A DNA stretch of 64,000 nucleotides from Narthecium ossifragum (lineage: Eukaryota; Streptophyta; Magnoliopsida; Dioscoreales; Nartheciaceae), in NCBI GenBank assembly GCA_963920575.1, contig OY986964.1:15055460-15119459 (forward strand). Direction: 5' to 3'. Positions 10,590 to 22,720 of the stretch are shown here, piece by piece; position 1 is the first letter of the stretch, and each line of letters starts with the position of its first letter. The position numbers and the translations under genes were made by a program. Under the pieces are notes generated by a model. It was given only the letters and a program-made list of their open reading frames with translations, ran no database searches and was not told the DNA's origin.

Positions 10590-13500
10590 TTAGTGATTGC
10601 CTGGATCCGTCAAGATAACGGACTCAATAATATCTCCGTGTTGAATGTCCTCAACATAAGGTTTCAATCTATGTCCATTAACTTTAGTGATTTCATTTGT
10701 GCTTGTGTCCTGAATTTCTACAGCACCATGTGAGAATACTTGCGTGATAATATAGGGTCCAGTCCACCTTGACCGTAATTTACCCGGGAAAAGACGCAAT
10801 TTTGCATTAAATAACCAAACTTTCTGTCCGACGACAAGGGTTTTCCTTGAAATATGCTTATCATGAAAAGCCTTTGTCCTATCTTTGTAAATTTTGGAGT
10901 TTATATAAGCATCATTGCGAATTTCCTCGAGTTCAACTATGTTCAATTTTCTGTGTGCGGTTATCTCGTTTGAATCAAAGTTTAATTTCTTGATAGCCCA
11001 CAAAGCACGATGTTCCCATTCCACAGGCAGATGGCAAGCTTTACCAAACACTAATCGATACGGTGACATACCAACCAGTGTTTTATAAGCCGTTCTATAT
11101 GCCCAGAGTGCATCATCAAGCTTGTTTGCCCAATCCTTTTGTTCTAGACGGACAGTCTTTTCAAGAATACACTTAATTTCCCAATTAGAAAGTTCTACTT
11201 GGCCACTAGTTTGCGGATGATATGGGGTGGCTACCTTATGAGTGATAGAGTACTTTTGAAGAAGGGACTTAAAGTATTGATTTAAGAAATGAGAGCCGCC
11301 ATCACTTATTATCGCACGAGAAAAACCAAATTGAGAAAAAATATTACGTTGAAGGAATTGAATCACAACCTTATGATCATTCGATTTGGTTGCTATGGCT
11401 TCAACCCATTTTGAAACATAGTCAACATCAACTAAAATGTATTGAAAGCCAAAAGAAGTTGAAAAGGGACCCATGAAGTCAATACCTCAGACATAAAAAA
11501 TTTCGGCAACTAAAATCGGAGTTTGTCGCATTTGATCACAGCGTGATAGGTTTTCAGTTTGTTGGCATTGAAGACAGGATTTACAGAAGGCATAGGAATC
11601 TTTGAATATAGAAGGCCAATAAAAGTCGCATTGCAAAACTTTTGCAACAGTTTTCCTTACAGAGAAGTGACCACCACACACAAGCGTGTGACAGAACATT
11701 AAAATATCATGGATTTCAAGTTCTGACACACATTGTCGAAAAATCTGATCGGAACAATATTTAAAAAGCTTAGGGTCTTCCCAAATATAATAACGAATTT
11801 GAGAGAAGAATCTATCTTTCTTGTCTTTAGACCAAGGGTCCGAAATTTTCTCCGAAACAAGATAATTGACTATGTGTGCGTACCAGGGCTGTGAGATGTG
11901 AGTTATCTGAAAAAGATCCTCATCTGGAAAAGAAGCACTAACAGGGACCCTATCAGTGATGTGTTCCAAAGGAAGGCATGAAAGGTGATCAGCAACAACA
12001 TTCTCAGAACCCTTCTTATCCCTTATCTCTATGTCAAACTCTTGCAAAAGCAAGATCCATCTAATCAATCTAGGTTTCGCCTCCTTTTTAGCTAAAAGAT
12101 ACCGCAAAGCGGCGTGATCAGTGTAAATCAGGATTTTAGAACCTAAGAGATAGGGTCTGAACTTCTCTAATGCGAATATTACAGCTAATAATTCTTTTTC
12201 CGTTGTAGTGTAATTCAATTGTGATTCAGAAAGAGTCTTACTAGCATAATAAATCACATGAGGACTTTTATTTACCCGCTGTCCAAGAACAGCTCCTAAC
12301 GCCAAATCAAAAGCGTCACACATGAGTTCGAAAGGTAACGAGTAATCAGGTGCATGAACTATGGGAGCAGAAGCTAAAAGGTCTTGGATTGTTTTGAAAG
12401 CATTTAAACAAGCATCATTGAAGACAAAAGGAGCATCCTTGACAAGAAGCTCACACAAGGATTTTGAAATTTTTGAAAAATCTTTGATGAATCGATGATC
12501 GAATCCTGCATGACCTAAAAAAGACCGAATTTGACGTACAGAAGAAGGTGGGGGCAAATTTTCAATTAAATCCACTTTGGCTTTATCAACTTCAATGCCT
12601 CTTTTAGATACAATGTGTCCAAGCACTATTCCCTCTTGAACCATAAAATGACTTTTTCCCAACTTAAAACCAAATTAGTTTCAATGCATCGTTCAAGGAC
12701 TTTTGTCAGATTGGCAAGGCAAGTCTCAAATGAAAGGCCGAACACAGAAAAATCACCCATAAAGACCTCTAAGAATTTATCAAGCATATCAGAGAAGATG
12801 GTCATCATACACCTTTGAAAAGTCACAAGTGCATTGCATAGGCCGAACGGCATCTTTCGGTACGCAAAGGTACCAAAATGGCAAGTGAAAGTTGTCTTCT
12901 CTTGATCTTTAGGATCAACTGCAACTTGATATCCTGAATAGCCATCGAGGAAACAATAAAAGCTTTGACCGGAAAGACGTTCAAGAATTTGATCAATGAA
13001 TGGTAAAGGGAAGTGATCTTTCCTAGTGAGGGTGTTGAGTTTTTTATAATCAATGCAAACTCGCCATCCCGTAGTTTGGCAAGTCGGGACCTACTCTCCT
13101 TTCTCATTCTCCACAACTGTGAGTCCTGATTTCTTGGGAACTAATTGGGTAGGGCTAACCCACTTACTGTCAGAAATCGGGTATATGATACCCGTATCTA
13201 AAAGTTTCACCACTTCTTTCTTAACTACCTCTTTCATGTTAGGATTAAGGTGGCGTTGCATCTCTCTAACGGTTTTAGACTCATCCTCTAAATGGATCCT
13301 ATGCATTCAAATCGATGGGTCGATACATTTTAAATCAGCAACTGTCCAACCTATGGCTTTCCTATGATCTTTTAAAATCTTAACAAGTTGACTCTCCTGA
13401 TCGGAAGCTAATGTTGAAGAGATGATAACGAGAAGAGTAGAATTTGATCCTAGGAAAACGTATTTTAGTGTTGTTGGAAGTGGTTTAAGTTCAAGTTCAG

Positions 13501-14293
13501 GTGGTGAGTCTAGTGAAGTAGGTGCAGGGCTGGAAGAGAGAGGTGGAAGCGACTCAACCACCCAAGGCACAACCTCATTGCAGCCCTCTGCAACCAGACC
13601 GATCGGTCGGACCAGCTTCCGATCGGTCGGAAATGGTGCGATCGGTCTTTCAGAGGAGTGATGGATCGGTCCAGACAGCATGTGTGTTTCAATGTCATCA
13701 ATTGATTGTGCACTGTCATTCTCAATATCATAATATTCATTCAGCATGTCATTTATATTATCAGCAATCATAGCATCTGAAGATGTATCAACACAATCAG
13801 TCAACATATCAATAGCATAAAAATCATCATCTGGCTCAGGCATATTTGCAGTTTTAAAAATATTCAAGCGCATACACATGTTTCCAAAAGACACATCCAT
13901 TACACCAGTTCTACAATTAATGCATGCATTCGCCGTGGCTAAGAAGGGTCGACCTAAGATGATTGGCAAAGATTTTCTGTAGTGAATAGCAGGCTCCATT
14001 TCCAAGACAATAAAGTCAACAGGAAAGAAGAAATTATCCACTTTAACTATTACATCCTCCAAGACACCTCTCGGTGTCTTGATGGATCTATCAGCTAATT
14101 GCAGAGTCACATGTGTAGGTTTAAGCTCCCCCATACCAAATTGTTTATAAAGTGAGTATGGTAAAAGATTCACACTGGCACCTAAATCTAGGAGAGCACC
14201 ATCAATATGATAGTCTCTTATGCAGCAGGGTATTGTTGGGGTACCAGGGTCTTTGAGTTTTGGCAGTGTATCATGTCTAAGAATCGAACTGAC
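10590..14293 (-). pseudogene. Athila-lineage gypsy pol (protease, RT, RNase H, integrase), defective
   Basis: Order along the minus strand is protease with DLGASVNLLPYSLY (about 14200), RT with LDGYSGY (about 12930) and MPFGLCNA, RNase H with [11 protein letters not shown] (about 12100), and integrase with its HHCC-type finger, ISDGG and GQVE. The stretch [19 protein letters not shown] is diagnostic of Athila. Defects: nonsense codons near 14294, 13307, 13091 and 11484 (the last replaces the W of WGIDFMGPF), and a frameshift at an A5 run near 12655. The RT active-site pair reads FMGD instead of FMDD, so the first aspartate is lost. Palindrome pairs at 13601-13671 sit in frame between protease and RT. 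Mobility would need proteins supplied by another copy. Confidence 0.9.
13601..13671. repeat. GATCGGTC palindrome pairs inside Athila pol
   Basis: GATCGGTC lies at 13601, 13621, 13640 and 13664, so three of the units are 19-20 bp apart. They fall in the linker after the protease domain and keep the minus-strand frame open. Confidence 0.85.
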
Positions 14294-16173
14294 TTACTCA
14301 GTGAGGAAAATCTTTTTGGATAGCTTAGCTTTTGATTGTCGTTTGTGTGTACACAGATCCTTAAGAAATTTGGCATACGAAGGAATCTGTCGAATGGCAT
14401 CTAATAAGGGTATGTTGATGTTAACTTGTTTAAAGGTCTCTAAGATTTCTTCTACAGCTTTCTTCTTGGGGTATGTGGAGGAGGGATCCTTAAGAGTTTC
14501 AGGAAAAGGCACTTTAGGTGTGAATGTGTGTGGGTCAGGTTCATTTACTCGATCAAGAGTGTCATCATGTGGTTGTGAGGACCGAGAATGATCGGTCAGG
14601 CTTAAGTCCGATCGGTCGGACTCATTGCGATCGGTCGGGTCTGAGACCGATCGATCGCTCGGAGCAGAGTCAGGTCGTGTGTCAACCTGCTTACCGTTCC
14701 TTAAGGTTACTACAGCTTGTGCACTTTCAAAGTTCTGATTATCAATGTGGTGTAGGGCTCTAGGATTGATCATAGGCTGACTAGGTAAACGACCCTCCTC
14801 TCTCTTTAACATTGTGTTAGCCAGTTGCCCTAGTTGTGTCTCTATTTTGGATATAGATTGTGCATGAGAATTAACATCATTCCTTATCAGAGTCATTTCA
14901 TTCTTAAGCTCAGTTTTCATGCTTGTAAGTGCACTGATGATGGTGTTCAAAGCCGGGTCAGAGGGTGCTTGTGGAAGTGATTGAGATGCAGTTTGTTGAT
15001 ATGGAGCAGAGTACCCTGGGTTAGGATTTGCAGAAGGTCTAGATGGGTACCGATTTGTAGGAGCACTGGAAGAACTACTCTGTCCTTGGAAAGTACTAGA
15101 CTGCTGGGGTGGTTTCCAACTAAAGTTGGGGTGGTTCCGCCAACATGGATTATACGTATTTGAATACGGATTATTTTCAGGTTTAGTGAAACCATACGCC
15201 GCGTTTGCTTGCTCCTGAACGAATTCAGGAAACGATGGAGCCAGCGGACACTCGGTAATGTGATGTTCAAGGCTAGAGCACAGTGCACATGTTTGAGGTT
15301 GATCCTGAAACAATGAAGGTGCAGGTGATTGACTCATTTCCAGTTTATCAAACCTTTTGTTAAGGAGGGCTATTTGGGCAGTAATGGCTTCTAATCCAGA
15401 AAGTTCAAAGGTTCCTTTAGTTGTAGGTCGACTCCTAGGGTTTGTGTATTGTTGTTGGGAATCGATGGAGATTTGTTCATAAAGGTTCCAGAGCTCATCA
15501 TCTTTGTCTAAAGAAATACCCCCACAACAAGCTTCAACTCTAGTTTTACATCTTTCATTAAGGCCTTTATAAAACTTATGGGTTAATTCCCACTTATCAA
15601 TATCATGATGGGGACATTTTCTTAAAAGGTCTTTAAATCTATCACATGCATCATGAAAAGACTCATCTTCATATTGAACAAAGGTAAAGATTTCAATTCG
15701 AAATTTCTCAGTTTTATTTATGGGAAAGAATTTCCTTTAAAATGCCTCTTGAAGTTGGTCCCAAGTTGTGATTGAGCGTGGAGGTAAACATTGAAGCCAA
15801 TGTTTAGCTTTATCTTTCAAAGAGAAGGGGAAAAGTTTTAACTTAAAGGCATCATCATTAAAGTTTTCCATTTTCAGTGTAACGATGGTATCGATAAAAT
15901 TGTGAATATGCTCATATGGGTCCTCATTGCTTAAACCATGAAAGTGGGGTAACATTTGAATCGTTTTGGGTCTAATCTCATAGTGTGAGGCTGTGATTGC
16001 AGGAGGATCAATGGAATGAGTATAAGTGTAGGCAGTGGGCAAGAAGTGATTTCTCAAAGGAACACGTTGTACCCCACCCCCCACCCCCCCCCCCCCCCCC
16101 CATTGTTATTATTATTACCTCCCCTTCCAAGAATAGCATTAGAGTTGATGACATGTCCCTCGTTTTCAGCCAT
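14294..16173 (-). pseudogene. Athila-lineage gag, defective
   Basis: The likely start codon is at 16171-16173 (MAENEGHV), followed by an asparagine then polyglycine stretch encoded by the C-run at 16079-16101. Next come the retrotransposon gag domain (FHGLSNEDPYEHI...LKDKAKHWLQCLP) and a zinc-knuckle-like C-x2-C-x4-H-x4-C (CALCSSLEHHITEC, about 15290). The Athila signature PYSNTYNPCWRNHPNFSW follows at about 15160. A nonsense codon at 15737-15739 interrupts the gag domain. A repeat-derived DRS-rich stretch is encoded at 14590-14656. Gag and pol share one frame apart from the stop at 14294. Confidence 0.85.
14590..14656. repeat. GATCGGTC/GATCGATC palindrome cluster inside Athila gag
   Basis: Units start at 14590, 14610, 14629 and 14649 (spacing 20, 19, 20). 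On the minus strand they encode repeated DRS/DRSD tripeptides without a stop or frame break. Confidence 0.9.
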
Positions 16174-16452
16174 GGTGACAACGGTCTCGTGAATAGATTG
16201 CAGGTTACTCAAGGCCTCCTAATAATTACTCAACGATTGTTGACTTAAGGCTCTAGCTTTTCGGAGTGTGGTCTCTAGTTCTAGATCCAAAAGTTCCAGC
16301 GGGGTATTTAAGAATCGTCTACCTTGTATACAAGATCACACACAAAAAGAGAAAAAGAAAACAAAAAATTCGGAGGAGAGGACAAAACTCGGCAAACAAC
16401 AATTAAAACGAAAAGGTTTGAAGCAAAAAGGCTTAGCTGACTGCGCAGTTCC

Positions 16453-16565
16453 GATCGGTCGGTTTCCAGTCCGATCGGTCGCTCCAGGCCGCAAGCTCCT
16501 TCACTAGAAGTCCACTTCAAAGCAGATGACGCAGTCCGATCGATCGGATTCAAGTCTGACCGGTC
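16453..16565. repeat. palindrome pairs in the Athila leader
   Basis: GATCGGTC at 16453 and 16473 form one pair. GATCGATC at 16538 and GACCGGTC at 16558 form a second. Both pairs have exactly 20-bp spacing. They lie between the primer-binding site and the gag start. Confidence 0.85.
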
Positions 16566-16752
16566 ACTCCAGGTGGATGGCGAGTTGTGTTTTTCTTCAA
16601 GAAAAATCCGTTCCAATGCTGCAAAAATTCCAGAAAATTGTCAGAAAATTCCTAAAAAGTGTAAAATAAATAGAGGAAAAAATAAGAAAGATAAAAACCT
16701 AACTAAGCAAAGAAAATGAGTTAAGAGAAAATCAATTAATTAACCGTCGAAT

Positions 16753-16769
16753 TCCCCGGCAACCGCGCA
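16753..16769 (-). other. degenerate Athila primer-binding site (tRNA-Asp type)
   Basis: On the minus strand TGCGCGGTTGCCGGGGA resembles the Athila primer site TGGCGCCGTTGCCGGGGA, which pairs with the 3' end of tRNA-Asp. It lies about 20 nt inside the LTR end at 16790. Confidence 0.7.
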
Positions 16770-16789
16770 AAAAATTGATCGCTCGCATA

Positions 16790-18159
16790 TGTCATCGTTA
16801 AAATGTTGCTAACCTCAATCAAATCTTAAATTTATATCCTTATTCAATCACTAACACTACTACGTAGACTAGTGGTGAAATCCGGAGTCGAACCACAGGG
16901 AATTACTAGGAAAAACAAAATCAGTTCTCAAAACTCTAGATCTAAGCCAACAACTTCAATGATAGATTGATCTAACTGAAACTATCTAAGCAAGCAAAAG
17001 AAAATATTAAGGTTTTAATCAACTGGAAAAGATGTCTTAGGAAATACACAATCCACCCTAGTTTCACCCTTAATATTCCATAGTTATCATCTTGATCACT
17101 TCTCTAAGCATTATGGATCGTATGGCTACAAGCTCGCATGAATCCCGAAAAGAAGGTTTTATGTTTCCTACGGCATAATCTATCTTTGTTTGGCATAAAT
17201 CCTCTTTGATCCTACCATTATCTTAAGTTATTCTACTCCTAATGACCTTAGCATGACTTATCTTCACGTCAAAGGCAAATCACAAACCACATGAAAACTA
17301 TCTCTTGAATCTCTACAATCAAGTACAACCATCATGTAGGACTAAGAATACGTCAACGGAACTCTGTTCCTTCAACTCTATAATCATTAAAAACATATTC
17401 ATGAGATTATATATAGAGAAGTTCACAAAAATCCAACTAAGAAAGATCAAAAGTTACACTAGGGTTTCATGGTATTCCTAATAACAAGAAATCTAGCCAC
17501 TCATCTCTTGAAAATCATGAATCGGTGTAGAAGATGAAGCTATTGATCCCCGCGGAAAGATCAAATTCTTCAAAACCCTAACCTTTTCCTCCAAAAGTGC
17601 TCCAAGAGATGCCAATGTTCGGCTGGAATAACTCCATTATGTATTAGAAACCCTTCATCCCGGAATTAGGAGTTATAGTTGCACTTAAACTCTAATTTTC
17701 CTAAATTCCGGGCTGTTGACGTCATCAGAGCGATCGATCGGACTCAAATCCGATCCATCGCTCCAGTCGGTTTGACTGGGTCATTAACTACCACGTCATT
17801 AATTAATTTCAGTTTTTCTCAAATTTCAGCTTTCATAGATCCAACTTTGCTTCAAAACTGGTGTCAATTTATAGAGAATCGCACAAAGTCTACAACATAA
17901 AAGTTGTAGCGCTTGAAGTCATCTTTCATCTCCCATAATTTCAGAATATTTGGAGTTTTGTAGAAGATATGGTGATTTATTTACAAACAGTCAACGAAGC
18001 AGTCTTTTTGCAGAATTTATTGATTTTTTGGCCGAATTTTTTGTATTTCTTCTCGAATCCTACTTAAACCTAAAATCAAACAATATGATATCAAATACAC
18101 CTACTCTAGGCCTAACAAAGGTAATTTAAGGGGTTTAATTATGAATAATTAGTGACTCA
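16790..18159 (-). mobile_element. 5' LTR of the Athila element
   Basis: On the plus strand it runs TGTCATCG...GTGACTCA. Its 5' end (reverse of 18060-18159) aligns with 37461 onward, and its 3' end with 38700-38743, both in a separate Athila LTR relic. Length is about 1.37 kb, usual for Athila. A strong hairpin lies at 17729-17763. The element is inserted in the solo LTR that resumes at 18160. Confidence 0.8.
17729..17763. repeat. hairpin with a palindrome pair in the Athila LTR
   Basis: GATCGATC at 17732 and GATCCATC at 17752 are 20 bp apart. The surrounding arms GAGCGATCGATCGGA and TCCGATCCATCGCTC pair over 15 positions with one mismatch, around a short loop. Confidence 0.85.
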
Positions 18160-18830
18160 TCTGCTATTATCTGTTGCTTGAGGTGTAGAGGTCACCCAGA
18201 TTTCTCGTCTTATGCTCCGTGTTAAGGGAAGTTATGTGCTATCATGGGTCCTACCCCTTTGTTGTTCAGCGTTGGGCACTTAGTGGTTGAGAGGGAAGGC
18301 TGTTGACAGTTGAGGTCACAGAGTGCGTGCCCTGAGGTAGGCGGTGGACGTAACGTGAGTTTCCCTTAGAGATGAGACAAGACCCGAGACTTTATAGTTT
18401 CCCCTCTTTCCTATGTGACATAGAGTAGAGTAGAACCCTACTGAGCTTATTGCTCACTCCTACCAGGGCTACGTTTGCAGGTCCAGACGTCTGCTCATCC
18501 TCGGTGGTTCCAGCTGGATCAGGTCTTGGCGGCATGCCGACTTTCGGAGGCGTTTGAGGTCTCAGAGGGACAGATGTATATTTTGGCATCTTTTGTTTAA
18601 AGTTACCCATTGAGGATGATGTATTTAACGTTTAATATATGATATCATGTTCTCTCTTTTGATTGGGTTTTATTCCGCAATGTCATATTTAGTTTTACCT
18701 TTATGTCCTTGGAAGTCTTTAAGTTCAAATTAATTCTGCTTTGTGTATTGTTGCACCGTATCGGATGTAAATAGTGTAGGTTTCCCCTCACGTCCCGCCC
18801 CGAATGGGTTTTCTGGGTCGGGGTGTGACA
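18160..18830 (+). mobile_element. solo LTR, right part (partner of 5613-7272)
   Basis: It contains the family's U5-side landmarks (gtagaaccctactgagc near 18430, gctcactcctacc near 18450) and ends TTCTGGGTCGGGGTGTGACA at 18830. The next five bases are CCACT, matching 5608-5612. Confidence 0.85.
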
Positions 18831-18835
18831 CCACT

Positions 18836-19282
18836 TTTCAAACTCCCTATCAGAGGTGGGACATCCTTTTTGGATTCTTCCATGAACCCATTGATCAAAA
18901 GAGGAAGGGAGCGCCGGCAAGCAAACCAAGGGAGAACCCGCAGGTTTTCGAACATATCAATCCTGGAAGATGGGATGGTGATCGCCGGACCCAACCCATA
19001 TCTCTTCCGATCGATGAAGTCTTCTTGTTCGAAGAAAACCCTAGGAAGTAGAATGGCATCCGCTTTGTCATGTAAGAATCTATCAAAGGATTTGGCGGAA
19101 GGGCGCAAAAAATCCAAGCACGATGACATTTGATCAACAGGGGAAGAGGATGAGGGATTCTCTGAATCAGACATTGTTAAGGATGAGGGCCTTACTGGAA
19201 AAGAGTCGAGGAACTCAGAAGAGATCGGAAGACGCTCGAGAACAAGGGATAAAGAAACATGATGACACAATCCCATAGACAT
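18836..19282 (-). pseudogene. PMD gene, N-terminal exon, separated by the LTR insertion
   Basis: The minus-strand frame opens with a methionine at 19282 and runs open to the LTR, with a second methionine (MSDSENPSSSS) near 19170. After removal of the LTR and one duplication copy, its frame continues into the PMD frame at 5612. The start codon choice is uncertain. It lies antisense to the surrounding LTR retroelement, whose polypurine tract is at 19359. Confidence 0.55.
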
Positions 19283-19358
19283 AGGGATTCAAAAACCCTT
19301 ATCGACCCACCAAAAGACATTTTTGCCCTTGACATCGCTTCGAATCATGTCACGGGAC

Positions 19359-20521
19359 AAAAGGGGGGCAATTGTGTTACCGAGGAAAATAGTCGAGTTC
19401 AACCAACGGATATCCATCATCGAGACTGCCACATTGCACCCATCCAGCAAGCCATAATCAGCGTACCTACGACACCGTATGGGTATGACACGTGGACGAA
19501 TTAAGGTCGACGCCAGTGGAACCCGTCGCATACGTGACTGCTCAAAAGCATAGGCGTAGACCAATGAAAGTAGACTCGCATTAAATGTTGCTCGATATCC
19601 AAGTTCAAAACTTATCATTACGCCGCCTTTACCATTATGGCGATGTAAGTCGGTAGAGTGTCAACCAAGGCACATAGTCATCCTAACACTTCACGGTAGA
19701 CTAATGACGTATGCAATATAACAACATCAAGGTCGAGCCCGAGCTACCTCGAAGGGATATCAGGGTCGAAATGGAGACCTCGAGATCGAAACAATATACA
19801 ATGACCCGAGGTTAAGAGCATAGTAATCCCAAGGCCAAGGCTTGAGATAACACATGAACCAAATAATTCCTGGGTCGGGGCTCGAAGCCAATGGTATGAA
19901 GTAACTTTGAGGTCGAGGGGATATGTGAAGCCAGACAAAGTCCGAGGTCGAGGCAACAGGATACTTATCACTATCCCACGATCCATAAAATCACCTAAAA
20001 CGAAGGCGTGGGAAGCGAAGCGAGAAAACAGACGAAAACAGTTATCTTCGGATCACGTGTCAAGATGGTAACAGGATCCAACCCACGATGAACCACGAAT
20101 GATCATGGACAATAGCCAGCGACGGCCACGTGGAGGCGACGACTCAGAGTACAAAAGGTCGAAGATAAAGCAGAACCCCCCCCCCCCCCCCCCCCCCCCG
20201 ACAGATCCAGACTTTTCCACTACTATTTCCCCTAGTGTTAGCTACTGTAATCTTTCTTAGTTTGTACTCGTAGAAGCTTTCATCGGAGCTGTAACCCTTC
20301 ATTGTCGTTCAATGGAAGTAAGTAATTAGACTTTATTTGCTTTTTACTTGCTCATCTTCTACCTAGGGGTAGCAACTAAATCTTAAGAGTAGTGTAAACA
20401 CTTCATAGGAGTAGATCAACTTACTCTAGGAGTAGTGCAGCCATCCCTAGGAGTAGCTTATTATCCAATCTAGGAGTAGAATAATTGTTATTGAGAGTTG
20501 TTACCTTGTTCTTAACCAACA
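19359..20521 (+). mobile_element. polypurine tract and 3' LTR of the element carrying the PMD gene
   Basis: AAAAGGGGGGCAAT (19359-19372) is a typical polypurine tract. It is followed by TGTGTTACC at 19373, and the LTR probably ends near CCAACA at 20521, about 1.15 kb. A run of 24 C lies at 20176-20199. Six degenerate 'cTAGGAGTAG' repeats occur between 20360 and 20485. The 5' LTR is not in the window. The exact right end is uncertain. Confidence 0.5.
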
Positions 20522-22060
20522 CCATCCAAAAAATTTACAAAATCCATATCTCCATTAGACTTAAGTTTTACACAAAGTACTCTTAATTGAGGCAAGGTTG
20601 AATTCACACACCCTTTTGACAATTCCTGTGCGACGGTTGACACACCTCATAACGATCACGTATCCATCTCGGGTATAATTTTTGAGCAACATCCTGTCAC
20701 CGTCTTAATAGAAAAATAGGCCACTAAATTACTTGATACTTCATAGGCATGTGGGTCATTCCCTATCCCGCTACCATAATTGGCGGTGGCGTTGCCCAAG
20801 TTGCAGAAGGTGACAATGGGCGGAGCTCTCTATACCTATCACGTATACGGCTGTACCCAACTTGTGTCCCGCGCACGGCGGTGGCTGGCCGGAGCCTCCC
20901 AACCAACATGTGGGTGGGGCCAACCCCATGTTTCTAGTTATAATCTCAAGCTGCATTAGTCCATATATATATATATTGGTACGCCCATAGATGGTCATCT
21001 CGGAGAGAGAGAGAAGAGAGAGTCACATGTAGCAGTTCCCATGATATATAGAATGAAGAAGAAATAGAGCAGAGTGGACGGCTGGGTTCGGCCCACTTCA
21101 TTGATTTCCTCGTATTTAGATGGTCATGGTGGTGGCGTGGGTCCGACTTCCGAGCATATGCAAGCAGCAGCCCAAGTCAAAGAGTTTGGTGATATTTATA
21201 CTATGTTGCAAGTTAAGAATGTAGCTTGAACATGCATGTACTGCATGTCTTCCTGTTCTTGATGAACTTTTGGAGATGGATATTTGTGGTCACACTCTAT
21301 ACAAGGTTATTTCCATGTCTACAGTTTGTGTGAAGTGCATGTGCAGAGGATGTATCTATGTTTTCAACAGAGGTACATATCTCAACAAACTCAGAGCCTC
21401 ATCTGAAACTTCGGGCTGGTTGGCTCGGCTGCATGGAGCAGCCAATGCGTAGGGCGTACGATGCATCTGTCTGATTGGGTGAAGAATCGTCAAAAAAACG
21501 CCGTTTTAATTACAAGTATGCCATCGCTTCTTTTATTAAAGGCCTGATGCATGTATCGTGGAAACCGTGGAATCTGTGGTTTCCGCACCGGCCCGCGATG
21601 CATGTTGACGCGGACGAACCAAACAGACCCTTCAACTACTAATAAGGTAGAAGATAAGCTTAGATAACATTTGTTATTACCCGTCAATATCCTTTTAGGC
21701 ATGTATGTACACTTCTATAAATTTAAACAAACACCAGTGAGACAAAAGACCACCAAATAAACTGGATGGTATTGGTAGAGGTAGAGGAGATAAATATTCT
21801 TATGGGGTTATTGTGAGGGGTGGAAGGTGTCATAAAAAGCTAAGGGGTTGGGTGTTGTCAGAGGAGTCCTGTGGTGGAGAGCTAAAGAGGAAGGAGAGGT
21901 TCTCTTCATTTAAACAAAGACGGTGCAGCTACCACACGACTCACTCCCTTGTGGTCCTACAAGAGGAAAAAGAGTTATAGTAGTATTGGTACAGGAACAT
22001 GCTATATTGATGAACAACAATTAAAATCTAAGAAGAAACACTGGTGCAAGTTCTAATAAA
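20522..22060. other. no gene recognised
   Basis: The stretch has a short TA repeat at about 20960-20975, a GA-rich run at about 21003-21023 and several unsupported short frames. I see no coding or RNA gene. Confidence 0.5.
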
Positions 22061-22720
22061 TTCTAACATGGATGGCAGAATCAGTTGCAACCTGATGCAG
22101 GACCAAGCCCAGATCTGACTGAGGCCGACCCGGAGAGACTCCCTAGGCGATCCGGCCGCGTTCGAACTCCATCCGTCCGACTCAGATCTCCGTACGACCA
22201 CGACCGTCGGATGGGCATAACTTTCAACCACGATGTCCGATCGGGGCATACGACCAGTCGAAACGACCGTCTCGACGAGCCCGTCATGATTCATCTGAGA
22301 TCGAAGATCTCTCCATGACCTTGACCTCCGAATCTCCAGATTCCTTTTCCTTTGGCTTAAAATCCCGTTTTAGTGAAAAACTTTCCTTTTTAGGCAGTTT
22401 TATCGGTCTTTCTATTTTTAACAAGTTTCCTATCTCTAGTCGGTTTTCTCCTCTTTGAATTCCGGGTTTAATTACTTGGATTAGGTTAATTCATATTTGA
22501 GTCCATGTATGAGTTGGCCTGGTCTCTCCTTAAACATATAAAAGGAGGTTTTAGGGTTTGTAACAGGGAGTTTTTCTGATGAATAAGAATTAGGGTTTGT
22601 TTTCCCCTCTTGAGAAATCTGGTTGTCTCTCCCATAAAGAGGTCCACGTTTACCCTGAGCCACAACCTCCTAATTCTTCTAACAAGATCTCCAACAGTTT
22701 ATATGGTAATTCCATCATTA
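22061..22720 (+). mobile_element. probable LTR-retrotransposon remnant
   Basis: A frame at 22085-22318 includes PRRSGRVRTPSVRLRSP, which resembles basic linkers in retroelement polyproteins. It is followed by an AT-rich stretch with a TATA-like acatataaaagg near 22534 and 'gatgaataagaattagggttt' near 22580, a pattern common in plant LTR promoters and leaders. No enzymatic domain is present. The lineage is unknown. Confidence 0.35.

Noticed and set aside
20176..20199. Long C and G runs (20176, 16079, 26349, 62392) as functional sites
   Set aside because: They lie in unrelated elements and are most simply replication slippage or assembly artefacts.
22085..22318. A 77-residue host gene
   Set aside because: Basic, retroelement-linker-like composition with no domain, next to LTR-like sequence.
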